Assembly (NCBI GenBank): GCA_002418725.1
Contig: DIER01000015.1
Coordinates: 1 to 7,149, forward strand
From: Acholeplasmataceae bacterium UBA5769
Lineage (GTDB): Bacteria; Bacillota_I; Bacilli_A; Acholeplasmatales; Acholeplasmataceae
Length of the DNA: 7,149 nt
Direction: 5' to 3'
In this document: piece by piece, positions 1-6,597 of the stretch
Position numbering within the stretch: the first letter of the stretch is position 1
Layout: every line of letters starts with the position of its first letter
Notes under the pieces: model-generated
The model's database searches: none
Seen by the model: the letters and a program-made list of their open reading frames with translations, nothing else
Told to the model about the DNA's origin: nothing
Program-made: the position numbers and the translations under genes

Positions 1-1473
1 ACCAATCCGATTTAAAAGTGTTGCATTTGAGATAAATGTCTCTTCGGTTTGTTGGATGAGTGATTCCATCGATGAAGCTAAACCATTACGTTGTTCGTCT
101 ACATAGATTTTGGCAATATCTAGAAGATATTTGCCCATTGCTTCTTCTTCGGTATATCCTAAAAGTTTTTGGGCTTGCGGGTTGATCACCACAATCTTAC
201 CCTCTTGATTGGTAGAAACGACAGCATCAGCAACCGATAACAATGTTTTTCTAAATAAATCTCTTTCCCTAGAGATTTGTTCTTGTAATCTTTTTCTTCC
301 GGTAATGTCTCTTGCTGTTCCAGTAAAGCCAATCACATGACCCTCATCATCGGTTAATGCAGAAGCGTTAATGTTAAACCAGCGATAATCACCATTTTTT
401 GTAAGCAGGCGATACCCTTCAAAGGCATCATGGTTTTTGTTTTTATACATTTGGTCAAAGAACACTTCTAGACGAGGTAAATCTTCAGGATGGACATATG
501 GTCTAAAAGCGACATGCATTGTGTCATCAACTGTAAATCCCAAAAGTCTTTCCCAAGCAGGTGAAAGGTAAGTCATTTTTCCTTCAAGATCAAGTGAAAA
601 AATGATATCGTAACTATTTTCAACCAAATACTTAAAATGCTTTTCTCGTTCACGAATTTCTTCTTCTAGATCTTTATAACTACTTACATCAATATGGGTG
701 CCAACCATCACTAACGGTTTACCATCTTCAGTCCATGAGATGACTTTGCCTCTGTCACTAATCCAGACATCATAACCTTCTTTATGTTTCATGCGAAAGG
801 TTGTGTTATAAAAATCTGTCTTTTTATCAAAAACAGTTTGCAAGGCACGATTTGCAATCTCTATATCCTCGGGATTAACCAAATCCACCCAGGTGCGAAT
901 ACTGATGGGTTGAAGTTCATCTAGTGTATAGCCTAAAATTTCTGCCCATGCATCATCGAAAGTGGTTTCTCCGGTTTGAACATTCCAAACCCAGGTTGCA
1001 GCTTTTGTTGCTTTAAGAAAGGTTTGATAAGTCTCTTTTTCAAGATTAAGTGCATTAAGTGTGTCTTGAAGTTTATCTAGGTTTATACTGACACCAATCA
1101 ATGAGACTTCGCCATCATCATGATAATGAACACCAAGTTTTGAGTAAAACCAAACATAATGTCCATCTGCATGCTGAATACGGTTGATAATCGATAATTC
1201 AGTACATTTGGCTAACGTACATTTTCTAACATCCTCTAGAATTTGGATGCGGTCTTCGGGATGCCAAATGTTTTTCCAAAAGTCACCCTCTTTAAACTGA
1301 TCATGATCTTGATAACCTAAAAGTGTGTCTAGACCAAAAAAAGAGTTTAGTTTACCACTCTTCAAGTCCCATCGCCACATGGCAATGCTTAGATCCGATA
1401 CCAGATTTTTATACAACTCTTTTTGCTTTAGAATGTTCACTAACTCTTCGTGATTGGTGCTGATTTTTGCCAT
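1..1473 (-). CDS. Multi-PAS-domain sensor protein, C-terminus beyond the window
   Basis: The frame is open from ATG at 1473 to the left edge, giving 491 residues without a stop. The start is supported by GGAGG at 1481-1485, seven bases upstream. I read three full PAS/PAC units, at about residues 24-130, 150-262 and 277-392, and a fourth beginning near 402 (SVADAVVSTNQEGKIVVINP) that is cut by the edge. Typical PAS marks are visible: HPED or NPED in each full unit, the LLGY/ILGY/LLGF segment, the YRWFN type strand, and a PAC ending in TARDITGRKRLQEQI. Short charged linkers (DLEEEIREREKHF; RLQEQISRERD) look like signalling helices. No signal peptide or membrane segment is seen, so a cytoplasmic sensor is likely. 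PAS chains of this kind usually end in a GGDEF, EAL, HD-GYP or histidine kinase domain; which one applies here cannot be seen. The ligand is unknown. Confidence 0.9.
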   Translation of the reverse strand, partial: MAKISTNHEELVNILKQKELYKNLVSDLSIAMWRWDLKSGKLNSFFGLDTLLGYQDHDQFKEGDFWKNIWHPEDRIQILEDVRKCTLAKCTELSIINRIQHADGHYVWFYSKLGVHYHDDGEVSLIGVSINLDKLQDTLNALNLEKETYQTFLKATKAATWVWNVQTGETTFDDAWAEILGYTLDELQPISIRTWVDLVNPEDIEIANRALQTVFDKKTDFYNTTFRMKHKEGYDVWISDRGKVISWTEDGKPLVMVGTHIDVSSYKDLEEEIREREKHFKYLVENSYDIIFSLDLEGKMTYLSPAWERLLGFTVDDTMHVAFRPYVHPEDLPRLEVFFDQMYKNKNHDAFEGYRLLTKNGDYRWFNINASALTDDEGHVIGFTGTARDITGRKRLQEQISRERDLFRKTLLSVADAVVSTNQEGKIVVINPQAQKLLGYTEEEAMGKYLLDIAKIYVDEQRNGLASSMESLIQQTEETFISNATLLNRIG

Positions 1474-1480
1474 CCAAAAA

Positions 1481-1514
1481 CCTCCAAACGGGGTATTGCA
1501 ACGCTATTTTAGCA
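1481..1514 (-). promoter_or_regulatory. Putative promoter and RBS of the PAS sensor gene
   Basis: Read on the minus strand, TGCTAAAAT (1514-1506) is an extended -10 box with one mismatch to TATAAT. It would start a transcript near 1499, with a leader of roughly 26 bases that contains GGAGG at 1485-1481. No good -35 hexamer lies at the usual distance; ATGACA (1528-1523) is too close, with an 11-base spacer. Extended -10 promoters can work with a weak -35. The assignment is by sequence only. Confidence 0.45.
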
Positions 1515-1560
1515 CAAATATATGTCATAAATACTGCTGAATTCTTACATTTTTCTTAAT

Positions 1561-1587
1561 TAAAAAGAGAATATGACTATCCTCTTC
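1561..1587 (-). terminator. Rho-independent terminator after the flavoprotein gene
   Basis: On the minus strand GAAGAGGATA (1587-1578) pairs with TATTCTCTTT (1573-1564) around a GTCA loop. The ten-pair stem includes two G-U pairs and is followed by a T-rich run (1566-1561). It lies 20 bases after the TAA stop of the flavoprotein gene and before the promoter of the PAS gene, so it probably separates the two transcripts. Seven T residues (1589-1595) on the other side could let it act on the plus strand too, although no plus-strand gene enters from the left. Confidence 0.65.
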
Positions 1588-1607
1588 ATTTTTTTCATAT
1601 AGAATGA

Positions 1608-2807
1608 TTAACTTGCGTGCTTTCCAGCCACATAACCGCTAGACCATGCCCATTGAAGATTATATCCGCCACAAAGTCCATCAATATCTAACACCTCACC
1701 ACACGCATAGAATCCAGAAACTGTTTTAGACTCCAATGTTTGCGGGTTAAACCCTTGAATCGATAGACCACCTGCTGTCACCTGTGCATCATCAAAATCT
1801 TTAGACCCAATGACTTTAAACTGCCAATCGAATAAGCGTTGAATGAGGGTATTTAATTTATCTTTAGGAATGTCTTTCACCAATGTATGATTTGAAATAT
1901 GAACTTCTTTGAGTAAAGGATGAATCAATCGTTTGTTGATAAGCCCAACCAAACTCATTTCAGCTGTTTTATGTAGTAGCATGCCAAATCGCTTGGCGAC
2001 ATCTCTTTTTTCAGGTCCATTGACCAATGACACTTTGATCATCACATCTTTATTGTCTTGAAGAAGCGCATTTGCTTTTCTGCTTAACTGCAAGATGGTT
2101 GGACCACTGATCCCATATTTCGTAAAAAGAATATCTCCGGATTCTGTTTGAAGTGTCACGTGATCGTGGATCAGTTCAACCACACCTGGAAATTTAACAC
2201 CGTCCATCGCTTTTAAATGAGGACTTTCTAACTCTAGTTTCACAAGTGCAGGAAAAACATGTGTCACCTTATGACCAAGTTGTTCTGCCAAATGATATCC
2301 GATGCCATCACTTCCACTTTTAGGCATCGCCATCCCACCTGATGCAAGAATCACTGCATCTGCTCTAAACACTCTTCCGTCTTCTAGTGTCAATTGAAAA
2401 TCATCTTGTTTTTGAATGTCAATCACTTTCGCATCATAAACGACCGGAATATTGAGCCTATCTATTTCATAAACGAGCACATCCACAATGGAAGATGCTT
2501 GTTCTGATAATGGGTAAGTCTTACCTTCAGCTTCAATTTTAGGAATGACACCTAATTGCTCAAACATCGTCAATGTCTTTTTAGGAGACATTTGTTCAAA
2601 CACGGTTTTTACAAAATAAGGGTGATTGTAATGCAATTCTGTCGCATCCACATTGGTAAAATTGCAACGTCCATTTCCGGTTGCTAGTATTTTTTTCCCT
2701 AACTTTTGATTTCTTTCTAAAATGATGACATCTTTTTGATGTTGTTTTGCTGAGAGCGCAGCCATCATGCCACTCGCTCCACCACCAATAACGATAACTT
2801 TTTTCAT
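1608..2807 (-). CDS. BaiN/HI0933-family FAD-dependent oxidoreductase
   Basis: This 399-residue protein is the usual length for the HI0933/YhiN/BaiN flavoprotein family. An N-terminal Rossmann fold carries GGGASG (residues 8-13) with the ribose-binding acidic residue E31 after the second strand. The family signature GKKILATGNGRCNFTN spans 37-52. A second dinucleotide-fold strand ends in ILASGG (153-158). The FTKYGISGPTIL block is at 228-239, TAGGL at 344-348, and the C-terminal FAD-closing motif GEVLDIDGLCGGYNLQWA at 370-387. These features show an intact FAD-binding protein. The reaction is not settled: one member, BaiN, reduces bile-acid intermediates in gut clostridia, and others are called 'aminoacetone oxidase family' by annotation transfer only. 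Most genomes carry one without a known role. No signal peptide or membrane segment is seen. The ATG at 2807 follows GGTGAG (2816-2811), a modest RBS. The gene is probably monocistronic, with its own promoter and terminator. Confidence 0.93.
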   Translation of the reverse strand: MKKVIVIGGGASGMMAALSAKQHQKDVIILERNQKLGKKILATGNGRCNFTNVDATELHYNHPYFVKTVFEQMSPKKTLTMFEQLGVIPKIEAEGKTYPLSEQASSIVDVLVYEIDRLNIPVVYDAKVIDIQKQDDFQLTLEDGRVFRADAVILASGGMAMPKSGSDGIGYHLAEQLGHKVTHVFPALVKLELESPHLKAMDGVKFPGVVELIHDHVTLQTESGDILFTKYGISGPTILQLSRKANALLQDNKDVMIKVSLVNGPEKRDVAKRFGMLLHKTAEMSLVGLINKRLIHPLLKEVHISNHTLVKDIPKDKLNTLIQRLFDWQFKVIGSKDFDDAQVTAGGLSIQGFNPQTLESKTVSGFYACGEVLDIDGLCGGYNLQWAWSSGYVAGKHAS

Positions 2808-2810
2808 GTT

Positions 2811-2831
2811 CTCACCATATGTATTATACCA
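2811..2831 (-). promoter_or_regulatory. Putative promoter and RBS of the flavoprotein gene
   Basis: On the minus strand TGGTATAAT (2831-2823) is a perfect extended -10 box. The expected start near 2816 leaves a leader of only about nine bases, which is almost entirely the GGTGAG ribosome binding site. No convincing -35 is present; TTGAAT at 2848-2843 is only 14 bases from the -10 box. Confidence 0.6.
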
Positions 2832-2860
2832 TGCATCATCTCATTCAAGATGCTATTCTA

Positions 2861-2881
2861 TGCTATAATAGACACCAGGAG
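2861..2881 (+). promoter_or_regulatory. Putative promoter and RBS of the aldehyde dehydrogenase gene
   Basis: TGCTATAAT (2861-2869) is a perfect extended -10 box. A start near 2876 would place AGGAG (2877-2881) at the very 5' end of the transcript, eight bases before the ATG at 2890. The upstream region, where a -35 would lie, is shared with the divergent flavoprotein promoter: only 32 bases separate the two extended -10 elements nearest edge to nearest edge by TG, 35 by hexamer. No good -35 is seen. Confidence 0.6.
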
Positions 2882-2889
2882 ATGATGTC

Positions 2890-4242
2890 ATGAGAAAGAT
2901 ATTTGAAGCTCAAAAATCGTTTTTTTTATCCAATCAAACGAAATCATACGCATTTCGTATCACGCAGTTAAAAAAACTTAAACAATTGATTATGACTTAC
3001 GAAGATGAAATCAAAGAAGCACTACATCGGGATTTGCATAAATCTTCATTTGAAGCGTATTCTACAGAGATAGGATTTTGTCTTCATTCACTCACCAAAA
3101 CCATCAAGAAATTAAAGCGTTGGATGAAACAAAAACGGGTGCCAACACCTATCTATCAACTGAACACAACTTCGTTTATTCATTATGAACCAAAAGGCGT
3201 TATCCTTATCATAGGGCCGTATAACTATCCTTTCCAACTCATCATAGAACCCTTAATTGGGGCGATCGCTGCTGGAAACACGGTCATTTTAAAACCTTCA
3301 GAGTTTGCAACTGCAACAGAACTTCTATTAGAAAAAATGATTAACACGCATTTTGAGTCAAACTATATACACCTTTTTAAAGGCGATCAGCATGTAACAC
3401 AGGAACTACTTACTTTACCATTTGACCACATCTTTTTCACAGGAAGCACGAAGGTTGGTCAGATTGTTTATGAGGCTGCAAGTAAAAACTTAACACCCGT
3501 AACGCTTGAACTCGGTGGTAAAAGTCCAACGATTGTTGATGAAACCGCAAACCTAAAAGTATCCGCAAGACGCATTGCTTTTGGTAAATGTATCAATGCG
3601 GGTCAAACGTGCATCGCACCTGATTATATATATGTCCACGAAAGCGTCCATGATGCCTTTATTGAGGAACTCAACCATGTCTTAATCACGATGTATCAAA
3701 ATGAACAGGCCTTCGGTCGAATCATCAATGAAAGACATTTCAATCGACTCATACGACTGATTGATCACCATAAAGCCGTCAGTCATGTCAAAACCTCTTC
3801 TGAAGACAAGTACATCAAACCGACCATTTTAAAAGATGTCACTTGGGATGATCCCATCATGAAAGAAGAGATTTTTGGTCCTCTTCTTCCGGTGTTATCA
3901 TACCGCTTCCTAGATGATGTTATTAAACAAATCAAATCTCAAGAAAAACCTCTTGCACTCTATTTATTTTCCCACAACAAAGTGCACATGAAGAAGGTTT
4001 GGAATGAAATTTCTTTTGGTGGTGGTGCTATTAACGATACATTGATGCATATTTCAAATGCTCATCTACCTTTTGGTGGTATCGGGCAAAGTGGTCAAGG
4101 TGCTTATCATGGTTATCATTCATTCTTGCTTTTTTCGCATCAAAAAGGATCCATTAAACGAAAAACCTGGTTTGATCCACCGCTAGCATATCCACCACAT
4201 TCCAAACAAAAAGAAAAATTGATTCGAAATATCTTAAAATAA
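2890..4242 (+). CDS. Class 3-like NAD(P)-dependent aldehyde dehydrogenase
   Basis: The 450-residue length matches the short ALDH3/YwdH-type family. These enzymes oxidise aldehydes to carboxylic acids with NAD+ or NADP+, often fatty or aromatic aldehydes. Every catalytic landmark is present: the oxyanion Asn N112 in GPYNYPF, KPSE (135-138) for the cofactor, FTGS (183-186) in the Rossmann part, the general base E207 in LELGGK, the nucleophile C241 in NAGQTCIAPDY, and EEIFGP (326-331) for the nicotinamide ribose. The PFGGIGQSG block is at 394-402. The tail (FDPPLAYPPHSKQKEKL, from 428) is the usual class 3 ending; it has no hydrophobic membrane anchor, so a cytosolic enzyme is likely. The ATG is supported by AGGAG eight bases upstream. 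The gene stands alone: it is divergent from the flavoprotein and convergent with the antiporter operon. The substrate cannot be inferred from sequence; aldehyde detoxification is a reasonable guess. Confidence 0.95.
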   Translation: MRKIFEAQKSFFLSNQTKSYAFRITQLKKLKQLIMTYEDEIKEALHRDLHKSSFEAYSTEIGFCLHSLTKTIKKLKRWMKQKRVPTPIYQLNTTSFIHYEPKGVILIIGPYNYPFQLIIEPLIGAIAAGNTVILKPSEFATATELLLEKMINTHFESNYIHLFKGDQHVTQELLTLPFDHIFFTGSTKVGQIVYEAASKNLTPVTLELGGKSPTIVDETANLKVSARRIAFGKCINAGQTCIAPDYIYVHESVHDAFIEELNHVLITMYQNEQAFGRIINERHFNRLIRLIDHHKAVSHVKTSSEDKYIKPTILKDVTWDDPIMKEEIFGPLLPVLSYRFLDDVIKQIKSQEKPLALYLFSHNKVHMKKVWNEISFGGGAINDTLMHISNAHLPFGGIGQSGQGAYHGYHSFLLFSHQKGSIKRKTWFDPPLAYPPHSKQKEKLIRNILK

Positions 4243-4266
4243 AAAAGAGTTCAACTGAACCCTCTT
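4241..4266 (-). terminator. Terminator for the antiporter/cupin operon (minus strand)
   Basis: On the minus strand AAGAGGGTTC (4266-4257) pairs with GAACTCTTTT (4252-4243) around an AGTT loop. The stem has ten pairs, two of them G-U, and a continuing T run follows to 4241 and, after one A, beyond. It begins 35 bases after the cupin stop codon and abuts the stop of the opposing dehydrogenase gene. Confidence 0.7.
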
Positions 4267-4271
4267 CTATC

Positions 4272-4302
4272 AAGCGTATGGACATCTCCATACGTTTTTT
4301 TT
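4272..4302 (+). terminator. Terminator for the aldehyde dehydrogenase gene (plus strand)
   Basis: CGTATGGA (4275-4282) pairs perfectly with TCCATACG (4287-4294) around a CATC loop and is followed by eight T residues (4295-4302). The stem can extend by AAG/TTT at its base using the first Ts. It is a textbook intrinsic terminator 32 bases after the dehydrogenase stop. Its T tract overlaps the TAA stop codon of the opposing cupin gene (4303-4301). Confidence 0.88.
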
Positions 4303-4645
4303 ACTTATGACCTTCTTCAGGAACAATACAAATAAACTTAAACGTTTTGTCACCAACATTTCTAAATTGATGAATCGTATCTCCTGGAATATATGCGTAA
4401 GATCCCGCAGTAATTTTTTCTACTTTTCCATCAATCATCAGTTCTGCATCACCTTCGATGATGTAATTGATGTGTGGCCATGGGTGCTGATGTTTAGGCG
4501 TATAACCCTCTTTTTCAACTTCTAAAACACGCATGACATAGCCATCCCAACCCTCTTTGGGTGAGACTAGCACCTTGATGGATGCGTTTTTTACTTCACT
4601 ACTGGTTAAAACCTTTTTTTCTAATTGATCCAAATGTCCAATCAT
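4301..4645 (-). CDS. Small single-domain cupin protein
   Basis: I choose the ATG at 4645 (114 residues), because a TTG four codons upstream lies inside the likely ribosome binding site TTGGAGA. Cupin motif 1 is seen as GYTPKHQHPWPHINYIIEG (residues 47-65), with H52 and H54 as metal-ligand candidates. Motif 2 is GSYAYIPGDTIHQFRN (81-96), with H92 as the third histidine. The usual acidic ligand of motif 1 is absent: H58 and I59 occupy the expected region, so a four-histidine site is possible. The end (FICIVPEEGHK) resembles small HxHPW cupins seen in Thermotoga and other bacteria. The role is unknown; members include sensors, isomerases and oxygenases, and none can be assigned here. The gene starts 18 bases after mrpD in the same direction and is followed by a terminator, so it is probably the last gene of the antiporter operon. 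No signal peptide is visible. Confidence 0.85.
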   Translation of the reverse strand: MIGHLDQLEKKVLTSSEVKNASIKVLVSPKEGWDGYVMRVLEVEKEGYTPKHQHPWPHINYIIEGDAELMIDGKVEKITAGSYAYIPGDTIHQFRNVGDKTFKFICIVPEEGHK

Positions 4646-4650
4646 ATGAT

Positions 4651-4657
4651 TCTCCAA
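4651..4657 (-). promoter_or_regulatory. RBS that decides the cupin start
   Basis: On the minus strand GGAGA (4655-4651) lies five bases before ATG at 4645-4643. An alternative TTG start at 4657-4655 would use these same bases as its first codons and has only a poor upstream AGAAG site. The ATG start is therefore preferred. Confidence 0.7.
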
Positions 4658-4663
4658 TCTTCT

Positions 4664-6265
4664 TTATAGTATAACGACTAAACCAATAATCGCAATATAA
4701 ACAATGTACAAAAAGTTCGCATTTTCAAACGTTAATTGGAAACCTCTAATTTTTTGAATGGGTACGTAATCTTTATGAATGACATACTGATAAAAGAGAT
4801 ATCCCACACCTACATAAAGTGCATAATCAACAAAAGACATGACGTCAAACAGATGTACATACGATAAATCAACTTTGTAAAGCCACTGTCCCATAGGCAC
4901 ATAAAGCACACCAATCAAAAGACATAACACAGCAATTACACTCATGCCTAAATGCTGTTTATAGTTTTTAGGATAATTGATTTTCTGTTTTGGTCCGAAG
5001 AGAATGGTTGAAAACTTAATGAAGGATGTGACAGTACCGATATTGATGATGGTAAATAAAATCATCTTAAGCATATCATATTTAAACGCATACTTCACAA
5101 GTGATTTTGAAACAAACCCATTAAAGAAAGGTGCACCAGAAATGGATAACATCCCAACAATAAGTAAGATGGCTGTCCAAGGCATCGTACGAAATACCCC
5201 TTTAATCTCATAAACTTTTTTCGTTTGGTAAGCTTTTATGACAATACCCGCACCCATAAACAGTAAACTCTTAAAGAGTGCATGGTTGAAGATATGAAGG
5301 AACCCTCCCATGTAAGACAAACCTTCCATGGCAGATAACCCCATCACCATGATACCCACCTGTGAAACTGTATGGTAAGCCAAGATTTGTTTTAAATCTT
5401 TTTGTGATAAGGCAAACATCACGCCGACAATGGCTGTGGTGACACCAATCCAAAAGAGCATTTCAGCCGTGTTATAGCCTGCCCCTAAAAACATTTGATG
5501 ATTGATGCGAATCAGCATGTATAATGCACCTTTGACTACTAAACCTGATAAAAGTGCTGAAATGGTGGATTGCGCCACACCATGGGCTTTCGGTAGCCAT
5601 GTGAAAAGTGGGAATAAAGCCGCTTTAACACTGATCCCTGAAAGCATTAAAATATAAGCTAACTTAATGGTCATGGTGTCGCTATGTTCTGCCATCATCG
5701 ACATCACGACTTGGATATTGATGTTTCCATAACTATAATAAATTAAAATGATTCCAATCAAAAACATCATGGCTGCAACCGTATTTAAAAGTAAATAATA
5801 AATGGCTGCTCGAAACGATGACCCCGTCTTTTTATAGGAGATTAAGATGGTCACCAAAATAGCAATAAGTTCTAAGAAAACAAACATGTTGAATAAGTCA
5901 TTGGTCTGAAGTAACCCTAAGAAGATACCTTCTAAAAACATCAAGAAAAAGAGAAATTTGTTTTCTTTGCGGTTTGTGTTGTACGTATACATCAAAATGA
6001 CAAGCCACATGAGTAACGTTAAACCGATGAAAGATAGTGAAGTGATATCGTTATAAAAACTGATACGAATCATCTGATTGGTGCCACCAATCACGAGTAA
6101 ATCGGTTAAACTATCCGGTAGCCATAGTACGTAAGAAATAAAACTAAAGATGAGTAATGCTTGTCCTAAGAAAACGAACCATGCCCATTTACCTGGTTTA
6201 AAGAGATAAATAATGACAGCGGTAAAAATGGGGATAAACACCAAGGCGAGAGGTATAAGCTGCAT
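4664..6265 (-). CDS. mrpD: Mrp-type cation/proton antiporter subunit D
   Basis: The 533-residue, very hydrophobic protein has about 14 predicted membrane helices and belongs to the NuoL/M/N–MrpA/D proton-translocating family. Charged residues of the half-channels are in place within membrane segments: E132 in FLELIAILVT (the TM5 glutamate), K214 in GISVKAALFPL (the TM7 lysine), K226 and H228 in WLPKAHG, K245 in VVKGALY, and H324/H328/K332 in HIFNHALFKSL. LKQILAYHTVSQVG (291-304) and GAPFFNGFVSKS (377-388) are further family blocks. It should form one proton path of a multisubunit Na+(K+)/H+ antiporter in the cytoplasmic membrane. The ATG at 6265 overlaps the mrpC stop by one base (TAATG) and has GGGAGG (6278-6273) seven bases upstream. 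MrpD and MrpC as neighbours favour an Mrp/Mbh system over respiratory complex I. Also called mnhD. A hydrogenase-linked Mbh role cannot be excluded, because the upstream genes are unseen. Confidence 0.93.
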   Translation of the reverse strand: MQLIPLALVFIPIFTAVIIYLFKPGKWAWFVFLGQALLIFSFISYVLWLPDSLTDLLVIGGTNQMIRISFYNDITSLSFIGLTLLMWLVILMYTYNTNRKENKFLFFLMFLEGIFLGLLQTNDLFNMFVFLELIAILVTILISYKKTGSSFRAAIYYLLLNTVAAMMFLIGIILIYYSYGNINIQVVMSMMAEHSDTMTIKLAYILMLSGISVKAALFPLFTWLPKAHGVAQSTISALLSGLVVKGALYMLIRINHQMFLGAGYNTAEMLFWIGVTTAIVGVMFALSQKDLKQILAYHTVSQVGIMVMGLSAMEGLSYMGGFLHIFNHALFKSLLFMGAGIVIKAYQTKKVYEIKGVFRTMPWTAILLIVGMLSISGAPFFNGFVSKSLVKYAFKYDMLKMILFTIINIGTVTSFIKFSTILFGPKQKINYPKNYKQHLGMSVIAVLCLLIGVLYVPMGQWLYKVDLSYVHLFDVMSFVDYALYVGVGYLFYQYVIHKDYVPIQKIRGFQLTFENANFLYIVYIAIIGLVVIL

Positions 6266-6597
6266 TATTTATCCTCCCTTCTCAAAACAACCTTCCATTC
6301 AATCGATCCGAAATGATGGAATATCTTAATACAGAGCATGAGGGCAAGTGAAGTAATGGTTGAACCGATGACAATGGTCGTAATCATAAGCGCTTGTGGA
6401 ATTGGGTCAACAATCGCAATCCCTAAGCGATCTAGAATTGGGATCATCCCACCTTCGAGATTACCTAGATTAAGGAAGAGTAAAATAATGCCCGCTTCCA
6501 TGATGGTGACACAGAAAACCGATTTAATGATGTTTTTACTGGTTGCTAAACCGTAAAAACCAATCAAAATGATAATAAATGTGAGTATCGGATTCAT
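6265..6597 (-). CDS. mrpC: Mrp-type cation/proton antiporter subunit C (NuoK-like)
   Basis: The 110-residue protein has three predicted membrane helices (about 3-20, 27-46 and 68-92) and the hallmark VDPIPQALMITTIVIGSTIT (63-82), the conserved start of the third helix in MrpC and NuoK-like proteins. E34 sits inside the second helix, as in many relatives. After the third helix comes a short charged cytoplasmic tail ending RREDK. MrpC links the MrpA/B and MrpD parts of the antiporter. The ATG at 6597 follows the mrpB stop directly (TAAATG) and has GGAGGG (6610-6605) seven bases before it, so the genes are likely translationally coupled. The length is normal for the family, and nothing is damaged. 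Also called mnhC. Confidence 0.92.
   Translation of the reverse strand: MNPILTFIIILIGFYGLATSKNIIKSVFCVTIMEAGIILLFLNLGNLEGGMIPILDRLGIAIVDPIPQALMITTIVIGSTITSLALMLCIKIFHHFGSIEWKVVLRREDK

Noticed and set aside
1474..1607. Small gene or ncRNA in the gap between the PAS and flavoprotein genes
   Set aside because: The gap is accounted for by one terminator hairpin, a promoter and an RBS. No further structured element or coding frame with support is seen.
2920..2927. Run of eight T residues near the start of the aldehyde dehydrogenase gene, considered as a phase-variation tract
   Set aside because: The frame is intact, the run encodes an ordinary S-F-F-L segment, and runs of this length occur by chance in AT-rich genes. 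A metabolic enzyme is also an unlikely phase-variable target.
4655..4657. TTG start for the cupin
   Set aside because: The TTG is part of the ribosome binding site for the ATG at 4645 and has only a poor RBS of its own.
4977..5213. Plus-strand open frame of 78 codons inside mrpD
   Set aside because: It lies wholly antisense to a well-supported membrane protein gene, has no clear RBS, and its translation has no recognisable domain. The same holds for the open frames at 4307-4525 (antisense to the cupin) and 6338-6556 (antisense to mrpC).
5271..5453. Minus-strand 60-codon frame within mrpD in another frame
   Set aside because: It overlaps conserved MrpD sequence in a shifted frame and has no independent support.
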